Shown here in pieces: positions 45,472 to 54,599 of a DNA stretch of 64,000 nt. Origin of the DNA: Sphingomonas sp. URHD0057 (GTDB taxonomy: Bacteria; Pseudomonadota; Alphaproteobacteria; Sphingomonadales; Sphingomonadaceae). The stretch's first letter is position 1; each line of letters starts with the position of its first letter. The position numbers and the translations under genes were made by a program. The stretch is taken from positions 177,501 to 241,500 of the forward strand of contig NZ_JIAU01000005.1 of NCBI RefSeq assembly GCF_000620665.1, read 5' to 3'. The notes beneath the pieces were generated by a model, which saw only the letters and a program-made list of their open reading frames with translations, did no database searches and was not told where the DNA came from.

Positions 45472-46466
45472 TCGAACAGACCCTTAGCGAGCGACCGGAG
45501 GTCGGCCTCCGGTCGCGCGCCGTAGTGCTGGATGACCTCGGCGGCGCAGATGGCGCCAAGACGCAACGATGGTTCGAGCCCCAGGTTGCGCGCTTCGCCG
45601 GCCAGAAAGCCGGCAGCAAACAGGTCGCCGGCGCCGGTCGTGTCGATCAGCCGCTCTATGCGCTCCGCCGGCACGTTGGCCCGCTCGCCGCGACGGACCG
45701 CAAGCGCCCCTTTTTCGCTCATCGTCACCACCAGCGTCTGTACCTGAGGCGCAACTGTGGCGACTGCTTCGTCGACGCTGTCCGATCCCGCGAGCTGCAG
45801 GATCTCGACCCCGTTGGCGAACAGGATATCGATCCGGCCCTCCTCGAGCAGGCGCAGCATGTCGCCGCGATGACGATCGACGACGAAGCTGTCCGACAAA
45901 GTGAAGGCGACCTTGGTCCGGGCTTCGCGCGCCGCGTCCATTGCCTTGTACATCGCGGCGCGCGGTCCTTCGGGGTCCCACAAATAGCCCTCAAGATAGA
46001 GGATCGCCGCGTCCGCGACCTGGGCCAGGTCGACGGCGTCGGGCTCCAGGACCTGCGCGGCGCCGAGGAAAGTGTTCATCGTCCGCTGCGCATCTGGAGT
46101 GACGAGGATCAGGCAGCTGCCGGTCGCGCCGATCCCGCTGCGTGGCGGCGTCGCGAACTCGACGCCGAGGCTGCGGATGTCGTGGCTGAAGATCGATCCC
46201 AGCTGGTCGTCGCCGAGCTGGCCGATGAACCCGGCCTTGAGGCCCAGCGAAGCCAGCCCAGCCACGGTGTTGGCGGCCGAGCCGCCGCTCGCCTCCCGGG
46301 CCGGGCCCATCGCCTGGTAGAGGCGCGCCGCCTGCGCCTCGTCAATCAGCTGCATCGCGCCCTTGTGCATGCCGTGCGCGGCGAGGAAGTCGTCGTCGGC
46401 GTCGGCGATTACGTCAACGATCGCATTGCCGATGGCGAGCACGTCGAGGCGGCGGTCGGGCATCAC
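45468..46466 (-). CDS. PfkB family kinase, adenosine kinase-like
   Basis: A 332-aa ribokinase-fold kinase. N-terminal IGNAIVDVIADADD and GGSAANTVAG (substrate site) and the catalytic DTTGAGDLFAAGFLAG (Asp base) define the family. The overall pattern matches alphaproteobacterial adenosine kinases, but sugar kinases cannot be excluded. Two ATG codons in tandem open the frame; the second (46463) is equally likely. Divergent from the small lipoprotein gene. Confidence 0.9.
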   Translation of the reverse strand: MMPDRRLDVLAIGNAIVDVIADADDDFLAAHGMHKGAMQLIDEAQAARLYQAMGPAREASGGSAANTVAGLASLGLKAGFIGQLGDDQLGSIFSHDIRSLGVEFATPPRSGIGATGSCLILVTPDAQRTMNTFLGAAQVLEPDAVDLAQVADAAILYLEGYLWDPEGPRAAMYKAMDAAREARTKVAFTLSDSFVVDRHRGDMLRLLEEGRIDILFANGVEILQLAGSDSVDEAVATVAPQVQTLVVTMSEKGALAVRRGERANVPAERIERLIDTTGAGDLFAAGFLAGEARNLGLEPSLRLGAICAAEVIQHYGARPEADLRSLAKGLFD

Positions 46467-46556
46467 GTCTCCGGTTGCAGGGAAAGCGCGCGCCTAGCGG
46501 CGTGTTCAGCGGGCGGCAACCTTGCCTCCGCGATTGCGCGCGGCCATCGTCCGTTT

Positions 46557-46913
46557 ATGCGCCGCTTAATCCTCGCCTCTGCTCTGTTCGTTTCCGCCTG
46601 CGCGACCCGGCCGCAGCAGCCCGAGACCGTGCCCCCGCCGCCGGTGGTGTCGCAGCCGCAGCAACCGCGCGGCCTCATCGGCATGACCTCGAGCGACCTC
46701 ATGCATCATTTCGGCACGCCGGCGATGCAGATCCGCGAAGGGACCAGCCTCAAGCTGCAGTTCCGCGGCCGGCTGTGCGTGCTCGACGCCTACCTCTATC
46801 CATCGGGCAGCGGCGCCGGCGCGCTGCGCGTGACCCATGTCGACACCCGTGCGCCGTCGGGCATCGATTACAATCAGGCGGCCTGCGTCTCCGCGCTCGA
46901 AAATCCGAGCTGA
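46557..46913 (+). CDS. Small lipoprotein with BamE-like pattern
   Basis: A 118-aa predicted lipoprotein: MRRLILASALFVSAC gives a lipobox with Cys15. A Pro/Gln linker follows, then GLIGMTSSDLMHHFGTPAMQIREGTSLKLQFRGRLCVLDAYLYP, which resembles the SmpA/BamE/OmlA domain used by outer-membrane lipoproteins. No further assignment. The 3' end overlaps the convergent queG by 40 bases. Confidence 0.78.
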   Translation: MRRLILASALFVSACATRPQQPETVPPPPVVSQPQQPRGLIGMTSSDLMHHFGTPAMQIREGTSLKLQFRGRLCVLDAYLYPSGSGAGALRVTHVDTRAPSGIDYNQAACVSALENPS

Positions 46914-47947
46914 GCAAGCGCCCAGCCGGCGGCCTCGGCGATAACCGGATCGGGGCCATCGACGTGGGCGCGGATCGATGGCGCGAGCGAGGCATCTCGG
47001 GTATTTCCCGCCGCGATCAGGCAATTGCGGATCATACGCTTGACCCCGATCCGCTTGATCGGCGAGCCCGCGAACATCTCGCGAAACGCGGCCTCGTCGA
47101 GCTTGAGCAGGTCGGCGAGGCGCGGCGCGGCCAGCTCGGCGCGCGGCAGGAACGCGCGGTTCGCCGCCGCGGCATTCGCGAACCGGTTCCAGGGGCAGAC
47201 CGCAAGGCAATCGTCGCAGCCGTAGATGCGGTTGCCGATCGCGGCGCGGAATTCGTGCGGGATCGCGCCGTCATGCTCGATCGTCAGATAAGATATGCAG
47301 CGCTGGGCATCGATCCGATGGGGGTCGTCGAATGCGTCCGTCGGACAGGCGTCGAGGCAGCGCCGGCAACTGCCGCAATGTTGTCCGGAGTCCGCCGGCG
47401 GATCGGGTACCAGCTCCAGGCTGGTCAGGATCACTCCGAGGAACAGCCAGCTGCCATGCTCGCGGCTGATCAAATTGGTGTGCTTGCCCTGCCAGCCGAT
47501 GCCCGCGGCCTGGGCCAAGGGTTTTTCCATTACCGGCGCGGTATCGACAAACACTTTGAGATCGGAGGGCGCCTGGCTGACGATGAAGCGCGCCAGCGCC
47601 TTCAGCGCCTTCTTGACCGTCTTGTGATAGTCACCGCCCTGGGCATAGACCGAGATGCGCCCCAGCTCTGGATGCGCGGCCAGCGCCAGCGGATCGGCCG
47701 CCGGCGCATAGCTCATCCCCAGCGCGATCGCGGATTTCGCCTCGGGCCACAGCGCCTGCGCCGACACGCGATGATGCGCGCGCTCCTCCATCCAGCCCAT
47801 CGTTCCATGGCGTCCGGCTTCGAGCCATTCTCTGAGTTCGCGTCCGGCGGAGTCCGCCGCATCGGCGCGCGTGAAGCCGCAGGCGGCGAAACCCAGCCGC
47901 GCCGCTTCGCTCCTTATTGCTTCCTCAAGGCTTTGGCCCTTATCCAC
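46874..47947 (-). CDS. queG: Epoxyqueuosine reductase QueG
   Basis: Cobalamin and iron-sulfur enzyme for the last step of queuosine synthesis in tRNA. 357 aa. Two [4Fe-4S] sites: CGSCRRCLDACP (about 185) and CDDCLAVCPWN (about 235). The N-terminal FAACGFTRADAA and C-terminal HEAT-like tail are usual. The start is a GTG at 47947. Divergent from the ABC exporter genes across 45 bases. Confidence 0.97.
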   Translation of the reverse strand: MDKGQSLEEAIRSEAARLGFAACGFTRADAADSAGRELREWLEAGRHGTMGWMEERAHHRVSAQALWPEAKSAIALGMSYAPAADPLALAAHPELGRISVYAQGGDYHKTVKKALKALARFIVSQAPSDLKVFVDTAPVMEKPLAQAAGIGWQGKHTNLISREHGSWLFLGVILTSLELVPDPPADSGQHCGSCRRCLDACPTDAFDDPHRIDAQRCISYLTIEHDGAIPHEFRAAIGNRIYGCDDCLAVCPWNRFANAAAANRAFLPRAELAAPRLADLLKLDEAAFREMFAGSPIKRIGVKRMIRNCLIAAGNTRDASLAPSIRAHVDGPDPVIAEAAGWALAQLGFSSAETQAA

Positions 47948-47992
47948 GGCGGCGCCACTACACCGTCCGCGTGGATTTCCGTAGGAATTTCA

Positions 47993-48013
47993 GTGCTTCG
48001 ACAAGCTCAGCAC
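47993..48013. repeat. Short palindromic repeat overlapping an ABC gene start
   Basis: GTGCTTCGACAAGCTCAGCAC, a 21-bp palindrome-like element (arms GTGCT/AGCAC) widespread in proteobacteria. Its first three bases are the probable GTG start of the ABC ATPase, so it encodes that protein's first seven residues. Confidence 0.75.
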
Positions 48014-48943
48014 CAAGCCAACGCAGTCGAAGCGGTCGACCTCGTCAAGGATTTCGACAAAACCCGCGCGGTCGACGGCGTTAGCCTCGCGGTCCCGGCA
48101 GGGTCGATCTACGGGCTGCTCGGGCCCAATGGCGCGGGCAAGACCACGATCCTTAGGATCCTGCTCGGAATCATCGACCCGTCGAGCGGCACGCGGCGGA
48201 TCCTCGGCCGTGAGCATCCGCTCGATGCCGCCGCCGAAGTCGGCTATCTGCCGGAGGAGCGCGGCCTTTATCCGGCGATGCACGCGCGCGACGCCATCGC
48301 CTTCGTCGGAGCGTTGCGCGGCCTGCCGCTCCGCGAGGGCCGCCGCCGCGCGGATGAGCTGCTGCAGGCGCATGGCCTTGGCGATTGGGCGCGAAAGCCG
48401 ATCCGAAACCTCTCGAAAGGCATGGCGCAGACGGTCCAACTGCTCGGCGCCATCGTCCACAGGCCGCGGCTGATCGTGCTCGACGAGCCGTTCGCGGGAC
48501 TCGACGCCATCAACCAGGGCCGGCTCGAAGAGCTCATCCGGCGCAAGGCGCGCGAGGGCGCGACGATCATCTTCTCGACCCACGTCATCGCCCACGCCGA
48601 GCGCCTGTGCGAACGGATCGCGATCGTCGCCAAGGGCAAGGTGGCGTTCGAGGGTGGTGTCGACGAGGCGCGCAGCAAGTTGCGCCCGATCGTCCGCTTG
48701 CGGACCCGCGCCGACGACGGTCCGTGGCGCTCAGCCATTCCGTCCGACGCGCGCCGCGATGGCGGCGAATGGGTGTTCGAGCTGCCCAAGGGCGGTCCCG
48801 AGCCATTGCTCAAGGCCCTGATCGACGGCGATGCCGGCATCGAGACGCTGGCGATCGAGCGCCCCGGGCTGCACGACGCCTTCGTCGCCATCGCCGGCAA
48901 CAGCGCCGCCGCCGAAATGACCGCCGTGGAGCCGGTGGAATGA
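47993..48943 (+). CDS. ABC exporter ATP-binding subunit (NatA-like)
   Basis: A 316-aa ATPase of an ABC-2 exporter. Walker A GPNGAGKTT, signature LSKGMAQ, Walker B LIVLDEP and an H-loop in STHV are all present; a C-terminal extension (DUF4162-like) follows. The start is GTG 47993 behind TAGGA, inside a palindromic repeat; no other start precedes the conserved EAVDLVKDFDK. Coupled to the permease by an ATGA overlap. Confidence 0.9.
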   Translation: MLRQAQHQANAVEAVDLVKDFDKTRAVDGVSLAVPAGSIYGLLGPNGAGKTTILRILLGIIDPSSGTRRILGREHPLDAAAEVGYLPEERGLYPAMHARDAIAFVGALRGLPLREGRRRADELLQAHGLGDWARKPIRNLSKGMAQTVQLLGAIVHRPRLIVLDEPFAGLDAINQGRLEELIRRKAREGATIIFSTHVIAHAERLCERIAIVAKGKVAFEGGVDEARSKLRPIVRLRTRADDGPWRSAIPSDARRDGGEWVFELPKGGPEPLLKALIDGDAGIETLAIERPGLHDAFVAIAGNSAAAEMTAVEPVE

Positions 48944-50151
48944 TGAAATTCATCCGCTCGGCGTTCGTCATCGCCCGCCGCGACTTCAGCGCGACGGTGC
49001 TGTCGAAAACGTTCCTGTTCTTCCTCCTCGGCCCGCTGTTCCCCCTGCTTCTCGGCGGCGCCTTCGGAAGCATCGGCGCGCGCGTCGCCAGCCGAACCGA
49101 ACGCCCGGTCGTGGCGGTCGTCATGCACCGCGCGGACGCCGCCCAGATCGCCGCGGCGCGCGCTCGCCTGGCGGATGGGCTGGGCGATGAGGCGGTCGTC
49201 AGCCTGGTCTATTATGCCCCGCAGCCCGATATGCCGAGCCTTCAGCGGCAGCTGCTCCGCCACGGGGACCCACCGATCCAGGCGGTCGTCAGCGGATGGC
49301 TCGGCGATCCCAAGGTCGCGGGCAACGTCCGGCCGGGCGATCCGACCGCGCGGCAGCTCGGCCTGATCCTCCACGACGCGGTTACGCCGCAGTTTTCGTC
49401 GCCGCCACTGCTTGTCTCTCCGGCAAAGACGTCGTCCGGCGCGCTGGTCAAGGAGCGCGCGTTGACCGGCCAGATCGGCCAGATGCTGCTGTTCTTCCTG
49501 ACCATCCTCCTCTCGGGCATGCTGCTGTCCCAGCTGATCGAGGAGAAATCGAACAAGATCATCGAGGTCATTGCCGCCGCGGTGCCGATCGATGCTTTGT
49601 TCGTCGGCAAGCTGTTCGCGATGCTCGCGGCGTCGGTGGTCGGGATCGTCGTCTGGCTCAGCGCGGGCGCGCTTCTCATCCAGCTCGCCATGCACGGCGG
49701 CGTCCAGATGCTGCCACCGCCGGCAGTCGGCTGGCCCGGCTTCCTGTTGCTCGCGATCGCTTATTTCGGGATGAACTATCTGCTTCTGGGCGCGGTGTTC
49801 CTGACCATCGGCGCGCAGGCGGCGACGGTGCGCGAGGTTCAGACCATGTCGATGCCGGTGACCTTCGGGCAGGTCCTGCTGTTCGGCTTCGCCGCCACCG
49901 CGATCGGATCGCCCGACGCGCCCGACGCGATTGCCGCCGCGATCTTCCCACTGTCCTCGCCGATGGTGATGATCGCGCGCGCCGCGGAGCGGCCCGACTG
50001 GTGGCCGCACATCGCCGCGCTGGCATGGCAGGCGCTGTGGGTCACGCTGATCCTCAAGCTCGGCGCGCGCATGTTCCGCAAGACCGTGCTCAAGTCCGGC
50101 CCGCGTACGCGCCGGTGGTTCAAGCGAGCCGAATGGGTGTCTGGCGCCTAA
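48940..50151 (+). CDS. ABC exporter permease subunit (NatB-like)
   Basis: A 403-aa membrane protein of the ABC-2 type: one N-terminal helix (FLFFLLGPLFPLLLGG), a large extracytoplasmic domain (about 50-185), then five or so helices (GQMLLFFLTILLSGMLLSQ, ASVVGIVVWLSAGALL, GFLLLAIAYFGMNYLL). This layout fits NatB/YhaP-like permeases for sodium or antibiotic efflux. Starts at ATG 48940, four bases inside the ATPase gene. Convergent with the PEP-mutase paralog, sharing 4 bases. Confidence 0.89.
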   Translation: MMKFIRSAFVIARRDFSATVLSKTFLFFLLGPLFPLLLGGAFGSIGARVASRTERPVVAVVMHRADAAQIAAARARLADGLGDEAVVSLVYYAPQPDMPSLQRQLLRHGDPPIQAVVSGWLGDPKVAGNVRPGDPTARQLGLILHDAVTPQFSSPPLLVSPAKTSSGALVKERALTGQIGQMLLFFLTILLSGMLLSQLIEEKSNKIIEVIAAAVPIDALFVGKLFAMLAASVVGIVVWLSAGALLIQLAMHGGVQMLPPPAVGWPGFLLLAIAYFGMNYLLLGAVFLTIGAQAATVREVQTMSMPVTFGQVLLFGFAATAIGSPDAPDAIAAAIFPLSSPMVMIARAAERPDWWPHIAALAWQALWVTLILKLGARMFRKTVLKSGPRTRRWFKRAEWVSGA

Positions 50152-50894
50152 CCGATCGCTTCGCGCGCCATCTCTTCAAACTTCGCCATCAGGTCCATGT
50201 ACGGGAATGGCCCGTGGCTGACGCGGGCGATACCGGCGCTCGCCCATTGGGCGCGGCTCGGTCCGTTGGGCAGGTGCATCGCGTTGATCGGCACGCTGAG
50301 CGCTCCACAGATCGTCTCGACCAGCGCGAGGTCGGCCAGCCCGGGAATGAAATAGCCGTTGATCCCGGCGTCGGCGTAGGTCTTGCCACGCTCGATCGCC
50401 TGGTCGGCAAGCGCTGAATCATGCGCGGCCGCCGGCGCCTTCAGGAACAAATCGGTTCGGGCATTGATGAAGAAGGCATCGCCGACGCCAGCGCGCAGCG
50501 CCGCGATCCGGGCCGCTTGATCGGCGACGTCATACAAGCGGTCGGTCCCGACGATCTGATCCTCGAAGTTGCAGCCGATCGCTCCGGTCGCGGCGAGGCG
50601 GCGGCCGTTCGCGGCCAAACCCTCGGCGTCGGTGGCATAGCCGCCTTCGAAATCCACTGTGACTGGAAGATCGACCGACTTCGCGATGCGCTCAGCGTTG
50701 GCTAGCGCGAGGTCGAGCGGAACTTCCTGACCGTCGCCGACGCCGGTGGCCATCGACACAGAGGCGCTGCCGGTGGCAATCGCCTTTGCCCCGGATTTGA
50801 CGACGGCGATGGCGCTGCCGGGGTCCCAGATATTGAACAACACCACCGGGTCGCCGGCGACATGAAGCGCTACAAAGTCGTCGAACCTGCTCAT
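50148..50894 (-). CDS. Isocitrate lyase/PEP mutase family protein (copy 1)
   Basis: A 248-aa (beta/alpha)8 protein of the ICL/PEPM superfamily. Substrate and metal residues are expected in FNIWDPGSA, VDFEGGYATD and GCNFEDQIVG, with NARTDLFL and GYFIPGLADL later. The classical KKCGH catalytic loop of isocitrate lyase is absent, so it may be a carboxy-phosphonate, oxaloacetate or 2-methylisocitrate-type lyase. It is a close paralog of the gene at 50978. Confidence 0.86.
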   Translation of the reverse strand: MSRFDDFVALHVAGDPVVLFNIWDPGSAIAVVKSGAKAIATGSASVSMATGVGDGQEVPLDLALANAERIAKSVDLPVTVDFEGGYATDAEGLAANGRRLAATGAIGCNFEDQIVGTDRLYDVADQAARIAALRAGVGDAFFINARTDLFLKAPAAAHDSALADQAIERGKTYADAGINGYFIPGLADLALVETICGALSVPINAMHLPNGPSRAQWASAGIARVSHGPFPYMDLMAKFEEMAREAIG

Positions 50895-50977
50895 TGGATT
50901 TCAGCCTCCGCTTGGAGCCGGATTATGGAACCAGCGGTGCAATGAGGCTCCCGAAATCTTGCGCTCAACACCCAAGC

Positions 50978-51721
50978 TCAGCTTATCGCCGCTCGCGCCA
51001 TGTCCTCGAGCGTCGCCATCAGCGCGCGGTGCGGGAAGGGGCCGTGGCTGATCCGCGCGACGCCGGCGGCCGCCCATACTTGCTTGTCGGGCGCGCCGGG
51101 GAAAGCGATGACGTTGAGCGGCAGCGGGACCTCGCGCACGACGCGCTCGATCTGCGCCGGATCGGCAAGGCGCGGGACGAAGAAGCCGCTCGCGCCGGCG
51201 TCCGCGAACGCCTTGCCCCGCTCGACCACCTGGTCGACCAGCGCGTCGTCATAGGTCTGGGTCTTGAGGAACAGGTCGGTCCGCGCGTTGATGTGGAAGC
51301 GGTCGCCCACCGCGCGGCGGATCGCGGCGATGCGCTTCACTTGCAGCTCTAGCGGATGCACACCCTCCCCGCCGATCACTTGGTCCTCGAAGTTGCAGCC
51401 GACCGTGCCGGTCTCGGCGAGCCGCCGGACGTTCTCGCCGCCGTCTTCGGGGTTGGCCGAATAGGCGCCTTCGAAGTCGACCGTCAGCGGGATCTCGACG
51501 GCATCGGCGATGCGCTTCGCATTGGCGAACGCGAATTCCATCGGCACCTGCTCGCCATCGGGCCAGCCGTTGGCGTCGGCGACGGGATGGCTGCCGGTGG
51601 CAAGCGCTTTGGCGCCGGCCTTCACAACGCTAAGCGCGCTGCCGACGTCCCAGATGTTGTAGAGCACGACCGGATCGCCGGGGACGTGGAGCGCGGCGAA
51701 GCTCTCGAAGCTGCCGGCCAT
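50978..51721 (-). CDS. Isocitrate lyase/PEP mutase family protein (copy 2)
   Basis: Paralog (247 aa) of the preceding gene, with YNIWDVGSA, VDFEGAYSANPED and GCNFEDQVIG. The shared layout and head-to-tail order suggest a tandem duplication followed by divergence. The ATG at 51721 overlaps the stop of the M49-like peptidase by one base (TGATG). No substrate can be assigned. Confidence 0.86.
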   Translation of the reverse strand: MAGSFESFAALHVPGDPVVLYNIWDVGSALSVVKAGAKALATGSHPVADANGWPDGEQVPMEFAFANAKRIADAVEIPLTVDFEGAYSANPEDGGENVRRLAETGTVGCNFEDQVIGGEGVHPLELQVKRIAAIRRAVGDRFHINARTDLFLKTQTYDDALVDQVVERGKAFADAGASGFFVPRLADPAQIERVVREVPLPLNVIAFPGAPDKQVWAAAGVARISHGPFPHRALMATLEDMARAAIS

Positions 51722-53379
51722 CACACGTGGTCCGGGTAGATCGGATGGATGTCGACCGGGATATGGCCCATCTGGCTCGTCACCTGCTTGGCCTCCGCGT
51801 CCATCACCGCCCATTTGGCGAGGAACGCCTTGGTGCCGTTGTAATCGCCGGTCGCCTGGAGCCGGATGATGTCGCCGACAAGGTCGCGGATGCCGGCATC
51901 CAGCTTAGCCGGGTCGATCCGGTAGCGCTTGGCATTGGCGTCCCACACGATCCCGCCCTTGTCGCGCAAGTAACGGTATTGCATCGCTGCTCCGCGCCCG
52001 TGGGCATCGGTGTCGCCGAAGCGCATTGCGCGGAACAGGCCGGCAACGTAAGCGGCTCGGATTTGCGGCTTCTCGGTGGCGGGGAGCACGCCTTTGTCCA
52101 TCATGAACAGCACGTTGTACGCGCCCATCACGTCGGCCTTGGCTTCCTCGAAGCCGCCGCCGACGTCCTTCAGCTCCTTGTCGACACTGGTCTTGCGGCC
52201 GTTGACCGTGATCGATCCCGGCCCGAGGCTGTGGCTGAGCTCATGGAACAAGGTTTCCATGTACATATAGCGCCGGTTCACGTTCGCCGCGTCTGCCGGC
52301 ACCAGCACCAGGCTCGCCATCGGCTGCAGGATGCGGTCGTATTTGGCGCCGAGCACGTTCTGCAGGATCACCTTTTTCGCACCCTTCGCCTCGCGCACTC
52401 GCTCGTCGTTGGGCAGGTTGAAGGCGACGCTCTGGATGCCGTGGTTGCTGTCGCCGCCGGCGTGGATCTGATCCCCGACCGAGATCGGCGACGCAAACCC
52501 CCGCTTGAAGTTCTTGTACTGCTCGTCCTCGGGCAGGTTCGCTTCCATTTCGCGCAAGTGGCTCTTGTAGATGTCGAGCGCTTGCGATTCCTTGGGGTTG
52601 CGCAGCACGACATAGGCTTCGAACGCGGTTTTCGCTCCGTAGAGATTGTCGGTGTAGGTCTCGTACGGGCCGATCACCATCTCGATCGGCGTGTCCTTCA
52701 AGTCCATCCAGGCGAGCTCGGAGTCGTAATAATCGTCGCTCCGGAAGGCCTTGGCGCGAAGGGTCAGGAACTTCGTGAGGCTCGGGTTGGTGGTGATCGC
52801 CGCGGCCTGCTCCAGCTTCTGCGCGGCGGGCTCCAGCCACTCCTTATATTCCTGGCTGTAGGGGACCGCGACCAGTCTATCGCCTTGCCGCCTCACGACC
52901 GTGTACGGGTCCGTCAGCGCCTTCACCTCGTCGGGATGCTTGGCGAGATAGGCGTCGAACTGCTCCTTGGTCAGGCCGGCCGGATAGATACCGGCGCCGA
53001 CGGGACGCGGCGCATTGCCGTAGAACGGCTTGTCGTTATCGACCTCGTCCCACGGGCCCATGAACGTATCGAAACGGTCGAGCAGCGCCTTGTTGCCGCT
53101 CTTGGCGATCTCGTCGCGCAGCCGTGGATTGTCGGCCGAGACCTGGCGCAGGTAGATCGGGTTGAGCAGGTCCGCGGCCTGGATCAGGAGGTTGACGACC
53201 TGGCGCTCCTCGCCCGTCAGGTAGCTCGTGTCGGCCTTCATCTCGACTCGGGCAAGCTTGTCGGCGGCGCCCTGCCCGGGGGCTTCGCCGGCGGCATTAT
53301 CCTGCTGGTTGGTGGTGGCCGCCTGGCAGGCGACGAGCGAAAGCGCGGCAGCGGCCGCGAGCCAACGAAGGTTGCTCAT
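51721..53379 (-). CDS. M49-like (dipeptidyl peptidase III-type) zinc peptidase lipoprotein
   Basis: A 552-aa lipoprotein (LSLVACQA lipobox) with a Zn-peptidase domain. The zinc motif reads FHELSHSLG, an HEXXH form instead of the HEXXGH of classical DPP III, followed by EEAKADVMG (second zinc ligand and downstream Asp). Bacterial relatives occur as Zn-dependent hydrolases of family M49. It probably acts on peptides in the periplasm. It is upstream of the two ICL/PEPM paralogs and on the same strand. Confidence 0.83.
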   Translation of the reverse strand: MSNLRWLAAAAALSLVACQAATTNQQDNAAGEAPGQGAADKLARVEMKADTSYLTGEERQVVNLLIQAADLLNPIYLRQVSADNPRLRDEIAKSGNKALLDRFDTFMGPWDEVDNDKPFYGNAPRPVGAGIYPAGLTKEQFDAYLAKHPDEVKALTDPYTVVRRQGDRLVAVPYSQEYKEWLEPAAQKLEQAAAITTNPSLTKFLTLRAKAFRSDDYYDSELAWMDLKDTPIEMVIGPYETYTDNLYGAKTAFEAYVVLRNPKESQALDIYKSHLREMEANLPEDEQYKNFKRGFASPISVGDQIHAGGDSNHGIQSVAFNLPNDERVREAKGAKKVILQNVLGAKYDRILQPMASLVLVPADAANVNRRYMYMETLFHELSHSLGPGSITVNGRKTSVDKELKDVGGGFEEAKADVMGAYNVLFMMDKGVLPATEKPQIRAAYVAGLFRAMRFGDTDAHGRGAAMQYRYLRDKGGIVWDANAKRYRIDPAKLDAGIRDLVGDIIRLQATGDYNGTKAFLAKWAVMDAEAKQVTSQMGHIPVDIHPIYPDHV

Positions 53380-53438
53380 GGGCCGGGCCTCTAGCAGCCG
53401 TAGCGGCCGCGTATCAATCGGCCGCCGGCGAGGGCCTT

Positions 53439-53466
53439 GTCACAAAACGGTAACAGAAGCGTCACA
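53439..53466 (+). promoter_or_regulatory. Pho box upstream of the pst operon
   Basis: Three PhoB half-site-like hexamers GTCACA (53439), GTAACA (53450) and GTCACA (53461) are spaced exactly 11 bases apart, one helical turn. They lie 71 bases before the pstS start. The same 11-base pattern occurs ahead of the second pstS, which supports PhoB control. Confidence 0.82.
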
Positions 53467-53536
53467 CGGCATACGCCGAACAGCCGCTAGGGCCGGTCAC
53501 CATCGCATCCGGAAAAATCGACAAGGAGTGAAGCCT

Positions 53537-54583
53537 GTGAACAGGATGGTTATCGCATTGCCGCTCGCGGCCCTGCTCGTTGCCTGCGGGTCGAAGACCG
53601 GCGGCTCCAGCGGGGGCGGCAGCAGCAGCGACATCCACATCGTCGGATCGTCCACTGTCTACCCCTTCACCAAGGCGGTCGCGGAAGACTTCATGCGCGC
53701 CAACCCGGGGGTTGCCGTGACGGTTGAGTCGACCGGCACTGGCGCCGGCATGAAATTGTTTTGCGCCGGCGTCGGGAGCAAGTTCCCCGATGTCACGGAC
53801 GCGTCGCGCGCAATCAAGAAGAGCGAATACGACACCTGCGTCCAGAACGGCGTCAAGACGATCATCGAAGTGCCCGTCGGTATCGACGGCCTGACGGTCA
53901 TCGAAGCCAAAAACGGCCCGGCAATGAACCTGACCCAGGCCGACATTTATAAGGCGCTCGCCGCAAATCCGTTCGGCAAGGGCGCCAACACGGCGCAAAC
54001 CTGGAAGGACGTCAATCCGGCGCTTCCGGCGGTGAAGATTCGTGTCCTCGGTCCGCCGCCGACCTCGGGCACGCGCGACAGTCTCGCCGACCTCTACCTG
54101 ACCAAGGGTTGCGACACCGATCCGGCGATGAAGGCGCTCGCGAAGAGCAACGAGGACCAGCACAAGCAGGTCTGCACCAAGATCCGCGAGGACGGCGCCT
54201 ACGTCGAAGCGGGCGAGAACGACAATCTGATGGTCCAGAAGGTGTCGGTCGATCCCGGCACGCTCGGCATCCTCGGCTTCTCCTATCTCGACGAGAACGC
54301 CGACAAGGTCCGGCCGGTCCAGATCGCCGGCATCACGCCATCCGAAGAGACGATCGCCAACCTCTCCTATCCCGGCGCGCGCAAGCTCTACATCTATTTG
54401 AAGGGCGAGCACCTGCAGGCGAAGCCCAAGATGCGTGACTTCGTCGCTCAATATGCGAAGATGTGGGGCATGGGCGGCGCGCTCGAGCGGGTCGGCCTGG
54501 TTCCCTTCGGGGGCGCCGACGCCACCGCCGCATCGCAGCAAGCGGCGGACCTCAAGCTGCTCGACCCGAGCGGGCTCAAGTAA
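53537..54583 (+). CDS. pstS: Phosphate ABC transporter substrate-binding lipoprotein PstS
   Basis: Periplasmic phosphate-binding protein, 348 aa, anchored as a lipoprotein (PLAALLVACGSK). The phosphate-binding residues are expected in VGSSTVYPF, ESTGTGAGMKLFCAG and PPPTSGTRD. The GTG at 53537 is spaced 8 bases from AAGGAG; an ATG at 53546 is possible. It heads the pstSCAB-phoU-phoB operon. A second, non-lipidated PstS is encoded at 59737. Confidence 0.96.
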   Translation: MNRMVIALPLAALLVACGSKTGGSSGGGSSSDIHIVGSSTVYPFTKAVAEDFMRANPGVAVTVESTGTGAGMKLFCAGVGSKFPDVTDASRAIKKSEYDTCVQNGVKTIIEVPVGIDGLTVIEAKNGPAMNLTQADIYKALAANPFGKGANTAQTWKDVNPALPAVKIRVLGPPPTSGTRDSLADLYLTKGCDTDPAMKALAKSNEDQHKQVCTKIREDGAYVEAGENDNLMVQKVSVDPGTLGILGFSYLDENADKVRPVQIAGITPSEETIANLSYPGARKLYIYLKGEHLQAKPKMRDFVAQYAKMWGMGGALERVGLVPFGGADATAASQQAADLKLLDPSGLK

Positions 54584-54599
54584 GCGGGAGAGGGCGGGG

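Noticed and set aside
48268-50010. Open frame of 580 codons antisense to the ABC exporter genes
   Set aside because: Low-complexity Arg/Asp/Glu translation, whereas the sense strand encodes clear Walker motifs and membrane helices.
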